Below, one piece after another: positions 8,168 through 15,079 of a stretch of 40,090 nt of DNA. Within the stretch, counting starts at the first letter, position 1, and each line of letters begins with the position of its first letter. A program made the position numbers and the translations under genes. The stretch spans positions 1 through 40,090 of the forward strand of contig JAGGAG010000003.1 in assembly GCA_017889745.1 (NCBI GenBank). Reading direction: 5' to 3'. This DNA comes from Gemmatimonadota bacterium (GTDB lineage Bacteria; Gemmatimonadota; Gemmatimonadetes; Gemmatimonadales; GWC2-71-9). The notes under the pieces are model-generated. The model was given only the letters and a program-made list of their open reading frames with translations. It did no database searches and was not told the origin of the DNA.

Positions 8168-9430
8168 TCAGCGTGAAGATGGCGACGTGCGCGCCACGAG
8201 ATCCGCGACGTCGCGGAGGCGGGGTGCCAGTACCGGTGCCTCGCCCAGCGAACCACTCAAGGCCTCGACCGTCTTGAGGCCGTTACCCGTAATGCACAAC
8301 ACGACCTCGTCGTTCGGGCGGAAGTGACCCTGGCGCGCCAGTTCGAGCGCGCTCGCCAGGGTGACGCCGCCCGCCGTCTCGGTGAAGATGCCCGCCGTCT
8401 CGGCGAGCAGCAGGATGCCCCTGACCAGCTCGGCGTCACTGACGCTCGCGGCCCATCCGCCCGACTGGCGGATCGACTCCGCCGCGTACGCGCCATCAGC
8501 CGGACTGCCGATCGCGATTGACCGGGCGATCGTGTCCGGGATCTCCGGGATGAGCTGCCCGTCGCCGCGCTCAACCAGGCGTACGATCGGCGCGCATCCC
8601 GACGCCTGGGCGCCGTAGAGGCGCGGGAGCTCTCCCTCCACCAGTCCGGCCGACAGGAACTCCCGGAATCCCTTGCCGAGCTTGCTCACCAGCGATCCGC
8701 CCGCCATCGGGGCCACCACCGCGGTGGGAAACCGCCAGCCGAGCTGCTCGGCGATCTCGAAGGCGAAGGTCTTCGATCCCTCACCGTAGTAGGAACGCAG
8801 GTTGACGTTGACGATGCCCCACCCGAAGCGGTCCGCAACCTGGGCGCACAGGCGGTTCACGTCGTCGTACGTTCCCCGGATCCGCACCAGGTTGGGCGCG
8901 TACACTGACGTGCCCACCACCTTGCCGTACTCGAGGTTGTCGGGAATGAAGATCCACGCCGGCAGGCCGGCGCGCGCCGCCTGCGCGGCGACCGCATTGG
9001 CAAGGTTGCCGGTGGAGGCGCAGCCCACGGTGTCGAGGCCAAACGCCGCCGCGGCATTAATGGCGGCGGCAACGACGCGATCCTTGAACGACAGGCTCGG
9101 GTGCGATACGGCATCATTCTTTACCCACACGCGCGCAACGCCGAGAAGCGGTGCCAGCCTCGGCACTTCGACCAGCGGGGTGAAGCCGGTGTCGGGGGAG
9201 TACGGCGGGTCGCCCTCGAGCGGCAGCCACTCGCGGTAGCGCCACAACGACGGCCCCCGCGAGGCGATCTCCTCGCGGGTGGGCAGGCGCCGGGCGGCAT
9301 CGTAGCGCGGCTCGAGGGGTCCCAGGCATTCGGCGCAGATGGCAACGGGCGCCGCATCCGTCTCGGCGCCGCAATTGCGGCAGCGAAGCGGCAGCGCGCG
9401 CACCCGGGGGGAAACAGCAACGGCGGTCAT
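8168..9430 (-). CDS. thrC: Threonine synthase (PLP, N-terminal zinc ribbon)
   Basis: 420 residues, fold-type II PLP enzyme converting O-phosphohomoserine to threonine. The N-terminus has a rubredoxin-like zinc ribbon (C17, C20, C32, C35). The Schiff-base lysine is K116 in PSLSFKDR, the phosphate loop is near MAGGSLVSKLGKG, and CASTGNLANAVAAQAARAG is typical of the family. The C-terminal ITGNGLKT contacts the cofactor. Length is normal for this type. RBS AAGGA precedes ATG 9430 by about 9 nt. It heads an operon with the sulfur carrier and MoeB-rhodanese. A promoter and a terminator-like hairpin lie in its leader, pointing to attenuation control. Because the partner genes are sulfur-transfer genes, a side role in sulfhydrylation of an O-phosphorylated substrate is possible but unproven. 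Confidence 0.93.
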   Translation of the reverse strand: MTAVAVSPRVRALPLRCRNCGAETDAAPVAICAECLGPLEPRYDAARRLPTREEIASRGPSLWRYREWLPLEGDPPYSPDTGFTPLVEVPRLAPLLGVARVWVKNDAVSHPSLSFKDRVVAAAINAAAAFGLDTVGCASTGNLANAVAAQAARAGLPAWIFIPDNLEYGKVVGTSVYAPNLVRIRGTYDDVNRLCAQVADRFGWGIVNVNLRSYYGEGSKTFAFEIAEQLGWRFPTAVVAPMAGGSLVSKLGKGFREFLSAGLVEGELPRLYGAQASGCAPIVRLVERGDGQLIPEIPDTIARSIAIGSPADGAYAAESIRQSGGWAASVSDAELVRGILLLAETAGIFTETAGGVTLASALELARQGHFRPNDEVVLCITGNGLKTVEALSGSLGEAPVLAPRLRDVADLVARTSPSSR

Positions 9431-9463
9431 GCCGGTATCCTTGTCGCCCGACTGGCGGCGACG

Positions 9464-9507
9464 AAAAAAAGCGCCCGCGGCAACGAGGCGCGGACGTCTC
9501 GCTTTTT
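9464..9507 (-). terminator. Terminator-like hairpin in thrC leader (candidate attenuator)
   Basis: On the minus strand AAAAAGCG and CGCTTTTT enclose an inner stem GTCCGCG / CGCGGGC with a 9-nt loop, followed by seven T. It lies between the TTGACA promoter and thrC, ending about 34 nt before the ATG. Transcription must therefore read through it to express thrC. The plus strand also carries five T after the stem, so it could act in both directions. Confidence 0.65.
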
Positions 9508-9568
9508 AGCATTTGTTTAACGTGGCTGCAATACGCGGCAAATGACCACGAATCAGTTGTCGTAATGA

Positions 9569-9597
9569 GAGATACGTGGAACCGGTGTGGCTGTCAA
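9569..9597 (-). promoter_or_regulatory. Promoter for thrC operon
   Basis: TTGACA (9597-9592), exactly 17 nt, TATCTC (9574-9569) on the minus strand. The -35 is perfect and the -10 matches three of six. It predicts a leader of about 130 nt before thrC, containing the hairpin at 9464-9507 and a CGTGG/CCACG stem just upstream of it. Confidence 0.6.
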
Positions 9598-9614
9598 GCT
9601 GGGATGCGGCAGCC

Positions 9615-10730
9615 CTATAGCAACTTCACGATCCATTCTCCCACCACGTAGCCGATCCCGGCCACGCCGAGTCCTACGAGGAACATGTCCATCCCGCTAC
9701 GGACCACGCCGCGCCCGGTAAAGAAGCTCCTCGCCGCGCCGACCGCGAAGTGGCTCAGCATCGCGAGCGCGAACGACGTCCAGATGACCAGCGGTCCGCG
9801 GCCGAAGAAGAACGGCGCCACGGGGATGAACGCACCCAATGCCGTGGCGGTACCGGTGACCCAGGCCTCCCGCCTCGGAGTGCTCGTGGCCTCGCCGATT
9901 CCGAGTTCCTCGCGCACCTTCTCGGCCAGCGCGCGCTCCGGGTCCTTCATCACTTCGGCGGCCAGCGCGTCGGCCTGGGCCGCGGGGATGCCCTTGGCCT
10001 GGTAGATGAGGCTCAATTCCTCGCCCTCGAGTTCGGGCATGAGCTTGATCTCGTCGCGCTCCATGGCGATCTCGTGCTCGAAGACCTCCCGCTCGCTCTT
10101 CGCGGCGAGGTAGCCCGACGACCCCATCGAGAGCGCATCAGCCACCATACCGGCCACGCCGGCCACCAGCACCGCATGGCTCCCCAGGTTGGCGCCCTGC
10201 GCGCCGATCATGCCGGCCACCAGGCCGAAGTTGGCGGTGAGTCCGTCGTTGAAGCCGTACACCACGTTCCGGAGGAACCCGCCGGCACCCGTCTTGTGCC
10301 ACGGCTCGGCGGCGCCCCCGCCGATGGCCGCGAGCCGTTCCGCGTGTTCCTTGGACTCGCGCGCCAGCTTGAGCGCCGTCGGCCCCGCCGCGCCCTCGGG
10401 CGCCTCGCGATAGAGCGAGAGGTAGCTCTTCACCTCTCGGCCCTCTTCCTCCAGCAGCAGCGGCAGCACCACGCCGGGGCCGATGCGCCGCGCCACCCAC
10501 GCACGGATCCGTGCGTCCCGGGAAGGTGGCGGCACTTTCACGGTGTGCCCCTGCTCGGTGAGCAGCGTCTGCCACGCTTCGACGTGCCGGTCCTCGACCT
10601 CCGCCAACTGTCCGTAAATCTTCGAGCGGCCGGGATCACGCTCGGCCTGTGCCAACTCGCGGTACAGAAACGCCGCGTCGGCCTCGTCGGCGAGGTGGTG
10701 CAGCCAGTCGGCGGGAGGAGCCTGAGTCAT
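9615..10730 (-). CDS. Ferritin-like + VIT1/CCC1 metal transporter (MbfA-like)
   Basis: 371 residues. Residues ~8-140 form a ferritin/rubrerythrin-like helical domain with spaced carboxylates (EADAAFLYRELAQAERD, LAEVEDRHVEAW, LLEEEGREVKSYLSLY, ESKEHAERLAAI) suited to bind Fe or Mn. Residues ~160-371 are a VIT1/CCC1 transporter domain with about five membrane segments, opening with NVVYGFNDGLTANFGLVAGM and carrying a Glu-rich cytosolic loop (EREVFEHEIAMERDEIKLMPELEGEEL). This architecture is known from MbfA-type iron exporters, which act in the inner membrane and guard against iron or peroxide stress. ATG 10730 is preferred over an upstream alternative at 10817 because a TATATT -10 lies 6 nt before it; the longer form would start inside or upstream of the promoter. 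It is divergent from the ECF sigma gene. Confidence 0.9.
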   Translation of the reverse strand: MTQAPPADWLHHLADEADAAFLYRELAQAERDPGRSKIYGQLAEVEDRHVEAWQTLLTEQGHTVKVPPPSRDARIRAWVARRIGPGVVLPLLLEEEGREVKSYLSLYREAPEGAAGPTALKLARESKEHAERLAAIGGGAAEPWHKTGAGGFLRNVVYGFNDGLTANFGLVAGMIGAQGANLGSHAVLVAGVAGMVADALSMGSSGYLAAKSEREVFEHEIAMERDEIKLMPELEGEELSLIYQAKGIPAAQADALAAEVMKDPERALAEKVREELGIGEATSTPRREAWVTGTATALGAFIPVAPFFFGRGPLVIWTSFALAMLSHFAVGAARSFFTGRGVVRSGMDMFLVGLGVAGIGYVVGEWIVKLL

Positions 10731-10736
10731 GGGCCA

Positions 10737-10772
10737 AATATAAGCCCCTTCGCAAGATACGTTGCGGCAACG
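10737..10772 (-). promoter_or_regulatory. -10 element and palindromic operator candidate for the VIT-type gene
   Basis: TATATT (10742-10737) ends 6 nt before ATG 10730, implying a leaderless or nearly leaderless mRNA. Upstream, CGTTGC-C-GCAACG (10760-10772) is a perfect 13-bp inverted repeat, and a CGCAA/TTGCG pair (10751-10755 with 10762-10766) overlaps it. Its place next to the core promoter suits a metal- or peroxide-responsive repressor (inference). No clear -35 is visible. Confidence 0.45.
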
Positions 10773-10803
10773 GCTTGCCCGCTCAGCTCTGCGGAGGCCA
10801 TCC

Positions 10804-10824
10804 CGCTTACCGCTCACCGCTCAC
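10804..10824 (+). repeat. Three-copy heptad repeat (CGCTNAC)
   Basis: CGCTTAC, CGCTCAC and CGCTCAC follow one another without spacers in the gap between the VIT-type gene and the ECF sigma gene. The pattern CGYTNAC matches the heptads in the terminator element at 36287-36371, suggesting a shared intergenic repeat family. Confidence 0.5.
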
Positions 10825-10875
10825 GCTTCTACACCCTGCAACGCTCCTCCCGCCTCCCGCATCTTTATCAGTGCC

Positions 10876-11430
10876 ATGACACGAGCGCTGCTGATGGATT
10901 CACACCCGATCGCCAATGCCGAATCGGTGGTAGCCCGGGCCCGGGAGGGTGACGCGGCGGCACTCGAGGCGCTCTACCGGGCCTTCGAGGTCCCGGTCTA
11001 CAACCTCGCCCGCCGGATATGCCGTACCACCGAGGACGCCGAGGACGTGCTGCAGGAGACCTTCTTCGAGGTGTGCCGCAGCATCGGACGGTACCGGCAG
11101 GACGGCAGCCTCTGGGGATGGGTGCGGACGATCGCGGCGAGCAAGGCGCTGATGCGCCTCCGGCGGAACAAGTACCGGGATGCCGATGAGCTGCACGACG
11201 ACGTCATGGAGCACCGGCGCGAGGATACGGCCCTGCGCATGGACCTCGAGGCGGCGCTCGAGCGGCTGGGTGAGACGTCACGCGCGGTCGTCTGGTTGCA
11301 CGACGTCGAGGGCTTTACCCACGACGAGATTGCCGGGATGATGGGAAAGACCGTGAGCTTTTCGAAGTCCCAGCTGGCACGGGCACATACGCGCCTCAGG
11401 AAATGGCTGGGAGAGGAGTCGCTGGGATGA
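10876..11430 (+). CDS. ECF-type RNA polymerase sigma factor
   Basis: 184 residues. Region 2 (VVARAREGDAAALEALYRAFEVPVYNLARRICRTTEDAEDVLQETFFEVCRSI) includes the DAEDVLQETF core-binding and -10 recognition helix. Region 4 (LGETSRAVVWLHDVEGFTHDEIAGMMGKTVSFSKSQLARAHTRLRKWL) includes the -35-binding helix-turn-helix, though with TVSFSKSQL where GTVKSRL is usual. Regions 1.1 and 3 are absent, as expected for ECF factors. The start was placed at ATG 10876; the upstream extension to 10762 is Arg/Pro-rich and overlaps the intergenic repeats. The stop overlaps the anti-sigma start by ATGA. The anti-sigma and a PDZ protein follow, a common envelope-stress module. A TTTATC hexamer at 10864-10869 could be the -10. 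Confidence 0.9.
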   Translation: MTRALLMDSHPIANAESVVARAREGDAAALEALYRAFEVPVYNLARRICRTTEDAEDVLQETFFEVCRSIGRYRQDGSLWGWVRTIAASKALMRLRRNKYRDADELHDDVMEHRREDTALRMDLEAALERLGETSRAVVWLHDVEGFTHDEIAGMMGKTVSFSKSQLARAHTRLRKWLGEESLG

Positions 11431-12035
11431 CACACCTGACGATGGAACAGCTGCTGGAGCTGCGCGAGCCGGGCATCGAACCCGGAACCGCTGCGCAGCG
11501 CGAGCACCTGGAGCACTGCGAGGCCTGCCGGCTCGAACTCGATCGACTGGAGCAGCGTGCCGCGCGCCTGCGCGCCCTGCCCACCCTGCGGCCGGCGCGC
11601 GACCAGTGGCCGCGCGTCGCGGCCAGGGTCAACACCGTGCGCCGGCAGCGGCGGATCCGCTGGGCTACGGCGGGCGCGATGGCGCTCGCCGCCTCGCTCG
11701 CGCTGGCGCTGCTGGTGAAACGGCCGTTGCCGGCGGCACCGGCGACGTCGTCCGAGCAGGAGCTGTCGTCGCTCATGCAGCGCTCGCGCGCGCTGGAGGC
11801 GGCGATCGGCGCGTACGATCCCGATGCACGGGTGCTGGACGGACGGACCAGCCGGGTCGCCTCCGATCTCGAGGATCGCATCGCCGACGTGGACCGGCGG
11901 CTGGAACGCACCGAACTCGCGGCGCCGCCCGGAACGGGCGGGCCCGACGTGATGCAGCTCTGGCAGGAACGGGTGGGACTTCTTGATGCGCTGGTGGACG
12001 TGCACGTCACCCGCGCCAGCAACGTCGGGCTCTGA
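11427..12035 (+). CDS. Zinc-finger anti-sigma factor, one TM
   Basis: 202 residues. The N-terminal domain carries H27-x3-C31-x2-C34 (HLEHCEAC), the zinc motif of ZAS anti-sigma factors that wrap around the cognate ECF sigma in the cytosol. A membrane helix at ~79-97 (ATAGAMALAASLALALL) follows a basic stop, and the C-terminal ~100 residues are periplasmic, predicted helical and Glu/Arg-rich (MQRSRALEAAIGAY, DLEDRIADVDRRLERTEL). This tail is probably where the stress signal is read. Its start overlaps the sigma stop by four bases (ATGA), so the two products are made in balance. The ORF can be extended upstream to 11403, but the overlapped ATG at 11427 is the natural start. Confidence 0.88.
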   Translation: MTHLTMEQLLELREPGIEPGTAAQREHLEHCEACRLELDRLEQRAARLRALPTLRPARDQWPRVAARVNTVRRQRRIRWATAGAMALAASLALALLVKRPLPAAPATSSEQELSSLMQRSRALEAAIGAYDPDARVLDGRTSRVASDLEDRIADVDRRLERTELAAPPGTGGPDVMQLWQERVGLLDALVDVHVTRASNVGL

Positions 12036-12052
12036 GCCCCGAAGGAGACTTC

Positions 12053-13045
12053 ATGTACCGGACACACTGGATCGCACTCGCCCTTGGCGCCGCCGGCGCC
12101 ATGCCGCTTGTCGCGCAGGACGCCCAGCCGCAGCCCAGGTCGCAGGTGCGCATCGAGCGCCATGGCAGCCCGGGGTGGAATGGCCCGGGCGACATGGAGA
12201 TCATGATGACCCGGCGTGCCCGGCTCGGCATCAAGGTCAACCTGCAGGCGCGCGCCAGCGATTCCATCGGGGCCTACGTGGAGGCGGTCACCCCCGGCGG
12301 ACCGGCGGCCAAGGCCGGTCTCGAGGCGGGTGACGTGATCACGAAGCTCGACGGCACCTCACTGGTTGGCGGGAGCAAGCAGGGGAGTGCAGACCGGTCG
12401 CTGCCGGGCATGCGCTTGATCGAGTTGGCGGCGCGCCTGCCCGCCAACGACACCATCCCGATCGACTACCGCCGCGGCAAGGACCGCAAGAGCACGACGC
12501 TCGTGACGCAGGAAGACCCCGAGAAGGTCTTCGTGATGACGCCTGATGGTGACCGGGAGTTCTCCTTCCGCTTCGACGGCGACGGCCCGGAAGGCTTCGA
12601 GGGACAGGCAATGCCCGGCATGGGCATGCGGGTGCCGATGGCCCCCGGCATGAAGATGCGGACGCCCATGGGTGGTGGGGACATGCCGTTCAGGGTGTTC
12701 ATCTCGTCGGAACTGGAGGAGCTCGAACTGGTGCCGCTCAATCCCGACCTGGCGCCCTATTTCGGCGCCAGCGACGGTGTGCTGGTGATCAACGTGCCGC
12801 AGGGATCGACGCTGGGGCTCAAGGGCGGCGACGTGGTGCTGACCATCGACGGCCGGAAGCCGGCCAACACGGCGCAGATGCACCGCATACTCCGGTCCTA
12901 CGATCCGGGGAACACCGTGAAGTTCGAGATCCTGCGCAACAAGAAGACGATCACGGTGTCGGGCACGATCCCGAATCCGCCCGACATGAAGTGGAAGACG
13001 GGTGACAGTGTGAAGGTGAGAACAAAGGGCGCGACGGGTACGTGA
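12053..13045 (+). CDS. Exported protein with two PDZ domains
   Basis: 330 residues. A signal peptide (residues 1-22, ending LVAQD) directs export. PDZ1 lies at about 60-155 (RLGIKVNLQARASDSIGAYVEAVTPGGPAAKAGLEAGDVITKLDGTSL) and PDZ2 at about 225-315 (GASDGVLVINVPQGSTLGLKGGDVVLTIDGRKP). Between them is a Met/Gly/Pro-rich linker (~185-210). No protease domain is present, so it resembles the substrate- or peptide-sensing half of DegS/HtrA-like proteins. The gap from the anti-sigma stop is 17 nt, with RBS GAAGGAGA, so it is the third gene of the sigma/anti-sigma unit. Sensing misfolded periplasmic peptides and feeding that to the anti-sigma tail is a reasonable inference. Confidence 0.85.
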   Translation: MYRTHWIALALGAAGAMPLVAQDAQPQPRSQVRIERHGSPGWNGPGDMEIMMTRRARLGIKVNLQARASDSIGAYVEAVTPGGPAAKAGLEAGDVITKLDGTSLVGGSKQGSADRSLPGMRLIELAARLPANDTIPIDYRRGKDRKSTTLVTQEDPEKVFVMTPDGDREFSFRFDGDGPEGFEGQAMPGMGMRVPMAPGMKMRTPMGGGDMPFRVFISSELEELELVPLNPDLAPYFGASDGVLVINVPQGSTLGLKGGDVVLTIDGRKPANTAQMHRILRSYDPGNTVKFEILRNKKTITVSGTIPNPPDMKWKTGDSVKVRTKGATGT

Positions 13046-13087
13046 TCGACCGCCGCCTCACTCCTCACACAGTCGTTCTTCCTCGAG

Positions 13088-14806
13088 TCAGGCGGTTAAC
13101 GGCCGCACCTTCCGGCGCTCCAGATCGGGATGGACGCGCCGGGCCAGGTCGATGAACATCGGGATGTCGAGGCTCTGCGGGCCGTCACTCATTGCCTGCT
13201 TCGGGTTGGGATGTACCTCCACTATGAGTCCCGCTGCTCCCGCCGCGAGCGAGGCCTCGGCGAGCGGCGTCACCAGGCTGGCCACGCCCGCCGCATGACT
13301 CGGGTCCACCACCACCGGCAGGTGTGACCGCTCGCGAACCAGCACCACCGCGTTGAGGTCGAGCGTGTGACGGGTGGCGCGCTCGAAGGTGCGGATGCCC
13401 CGCTCGCACAGCACCACGTTGGGGTTGCCCTCCGCCAGCACGTACTCCGCCGCCATCAGCCATTCCTCGATTGTGGCCCCTGCGCCGCGCTTGAGCAGCA
13501 CTGGCACGCCGCTCCTGGCCGCGGCCCGGAGGAGGGAGAAGTTCTGCATGTTCCTGGCACCGATCTGCAGCATGTCGGCGAAGTGCGCGACCAGCGGCAC
13601 CTCCTCCCAGCTCAGCACCTCCGTGACGATCGGCAGGCCGGTGCGCTCGCGCGCCTCGGCGAGATACCGCAGTCCCTTCACCCCCAGCCCCTGGAAGTCA
13701 TAGGGCGAGGTGCGCGGCTTGAATGCGCCGCCCCGCAGCATGTCGCCGCCCGCGCTTGCCACCGCGTCCGCTGTCTCCAGGATCATCTCGCGGCTCTCGA
13801 CCGAGCACGGTCCGGCGATCAGCACCGGGCTGGCGCCACCGAACTCCAGGTGGCGCACCTTGACGATCGAGCCCTGCGGGGCGCGCCGCCGGTCGATGAG
13901 CGGGATGTCCGGCTTCTTCACGTGGTGCGCGGGCGTCGGATGGAAGATCTGGAAGCTGGGTACGCCCTCCGTCCAGGCCTCGTAGCTGCCCAGAATGATC
14001 AGTTGCGCCGCCAGTGCCTCGACTTCCTCCAGCGCCTCGGCGACGCGCGGCTCCGTGGCCGCACCTTCCACGTCGACGTAGAACCGGTAGGTCCACGGCG
14101 CCGACGGCTCGGGCCGCGACTGCAGTGCCGTGAGGTTGACGCCCCGCGCGCTGAAGGCGAGCAGCGTGTGCGCCAGCATCCCGGGGCGGTGATCGAGCGA
14201 CACGATGAGCGAGGTCTTGAACGGGCCCGAGCCGGCGGGAGCCGCTGGCGCGCCCTGGCGGCTGAAGATCAGGAAGCGGGTCTGGTTGGTGGGATCATCC
14301 TCGATCCGTTCCGCCAGAGGCACCAGGCCATGCGCCGCGGCAGCCGGCAGTGCCGCGATCGCGGCCTCGGTCGGGTCGCCATGTGCCGCCACCATCTCGG
14401 CGCTTCCAGCGGTATCCCACGCGCTGACCAGCTCGGCATTGGGCAGGTGCTTCGAGAGCCAGCGCCGGCACTGACCCAGCGCCACCGGGTGCGAGTACAC
14501 CCGCCTGATATCCTCCACCCGTGCGCCCGGCACCGCCATGATCGTGTGGTGAACGGGCAGCAGCGTCTCGTGCGTCAGGGCCAGCGTACCGTCGCCGAAC
14601 GCCTCGTGCAGCAGGTCGTAGGTGGCGGTGACCGAGCCGATCAGGGAGTTCTCGATCGGGAGGCAGCCAGCATCGGCCCGTCCCTCACGGACCGCCGCCA
14701 CCGCGTCCGCCACCTCGCGGCAGGGGATGGCTTCGAGCTCGGGCCACCGGCGTCGTGCCGCCGCTTCACTGAAGGCGCCGTGGGTGCCCTGGATGGCTAC
14801 GCGCAT
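13088..14806 (-). CDS. pheA/aroF: Prephenate dehydratase-ACT-DAHP synthase fusion
   Basis: 572 residues in three parts. Residues 1-~185 are prephenate dehydratase (IQGTHGAFSE, GCLPIENSLIGSV, catalytic T176-R177-F178 in NQTRFLIF). Residues ~198-275 are an ACT domain (SLIVSLDHRPGMLAHTLLAF; LQSRP in place of ESRP), which binds Phe in the parent family. Residues ~300-565 are a class Iβ/AroF-type DAHP synthase (VLIAGPCSVES at 328-338, GGAFKPRTSPYDFQG, IGARNMQNFSLL, VVVDPSHAAG). One polypeptide therefore makes the first shikimate-pathway intermediate and phenylpyruvate, probably with ACT-mediated feedback over both. The usual DAHPS fusion partner is chorismate mutase, so this order is uncommon. RBS GGAG precedes ATG 14806. 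Expression is under the attenuator at 14846-15022. Confidence 0.95.
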   Translation of the reverse strand: MRVAIQGTHGAFSEAAARRRWPELEAIPCREVADAVAAVREGRADAGCLPIENSLIGSVTATYDLLHEAFGDGTLALTHETLLPVHHTIMAVPGARVEDIRRVYSHPVALGQCRRWLSKHLPNAELVSAWDTAGSAEMVAAHGDPTEAAIAALPAAAAHGLVPLAERIEDDPTNQTRFLIFSRQGAPAAPAGSGPFKTSLIVSLDHRPGMLAHTLLAFSARGVNLTALQSRPEPSAPWTYRFYVDVEGAATEPRVAEALEEVEALAAQLIILGSYEAWTEGVPSFQIFHPTPAHHVKKPDIPLIDRRRAPQGSIVKVRHLEFGGASPVLIAGPCSVESREMILETADAVASAGGDMLRGGAFKPRTSPYDFQGLGVKGLRYLAEARERTGLPIVTEVLSWEEVPLVAHFADMLQIGARNMQNFSLLRAAARSGVPVLLKRGAGATIEEWLMAAEYVLAEGNPNVVLCERGIRTFERATRHTLDLNAVVLVRERSHLPVVVDPSHAAGVASLVTPLAEASLAAGAAGLIVEVHPNPKQAMSDGPQSLDIPMFIDLARRVHPDLERRKVRPLTA

Positions 14807-14845
14807 TGGGTCATGCTCCTGTGGTGTGCCGCTCGTGTCATGCCG

Positions 14846-14884
14846 AAAAAGGAAACGCCCCGCCGGCTGCTGCCGGCGGGGCGT
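14846..14884 (-). terminator. Attenuator terminator of pheA-aroF leader
   Basis: A perfect 13-bp stem (ACGCCCCGCCGGC, loop AGCA, complement) at 14884-14855 is followed by TTTCCTTTTT on the minus strand. It ends about 40 nt before the structural gene. Its 5' arm contains CGCCGGC, which can instead pair with GCCGGCG inside the leader-peptide coding region (about 14943-14950), the expected alternative antiterminator. Confidence 0.88.
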
Positions 14885-14905
14885 CGAGGGTCCGTTCAGG
14901 TCGCG

Positions 14906-14986
14906 CTACTGCACGCTACCGGAACCGGACGCAGCTCGAGCCGCGCCGGCGCTGGTAAAAAAGAAGTACCACGACCGTGTATTCAT
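14906..14986 (-). CDS. Aromatic leader peptide (Trp-Tyr-Phe-Phe-Phe), attenuation
   Basis: A 26-residue peptide starts at ATG 14986 and ends at TAG 14906. Residues W6-Y7-F8-F9-F10 (TGG TAC TTC TTT TTT) form a run of the three aromatic amino acids, the pathway end products. The rest is small residues (Ala, Gly, Ser, Arg), as in other attenuator peptides. It lies between a TTGACA promoter and a strong terminator upstream of the pheA-aroF fusion. In known phe and trp attenuators, a ribosome stalled at such codons allows the antiterminator to form. The predicted transcription start is at or next to the ATG, so the peptide may be translated from a leaderless mRNA. Too short for ordinary ORF calling; confidence rests on codon content and context together. 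Confidence 0.88.
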   Translation of the reverse strand: MNTRSWYFFFTSAGAARAASGSGSVQ

Positions 14987-14993
14987 GCAGGGG

Positions 14994-15022
14994 AGTCTCG
15001 TTCCGGGGCCGCCGGGTGTCAA
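14994..15022 (-). promoter_or_regulatory. Promoter of the aromatic leader/pheA-aroF unit
   Basis: TTGACA (15022-15017), exactly 17 nt, GAGACT (14999-14994). The -35 is perfect; the -10 matches at the A, A and T positions. Seven bases separate the -10 from leader ATG 14986, so initiation is predicted at the start codon itself. Confidence 0.62.
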
Positions 15023-15079
15023 GTGCAGGACGCCTGGCGGTCGACCGAGCCGGCCCACTGGCGGAGGAACCACATCGCC

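Noticed and set aside
9464..9562. A Thr/Ile leader peptide in the thrC leader (ATT ACG ACA ACT frame).
   Set aside because: The frame has no ATG, GTG or TTG start and no extended Thr run, so no ribosome-stalling peptide can be supported.
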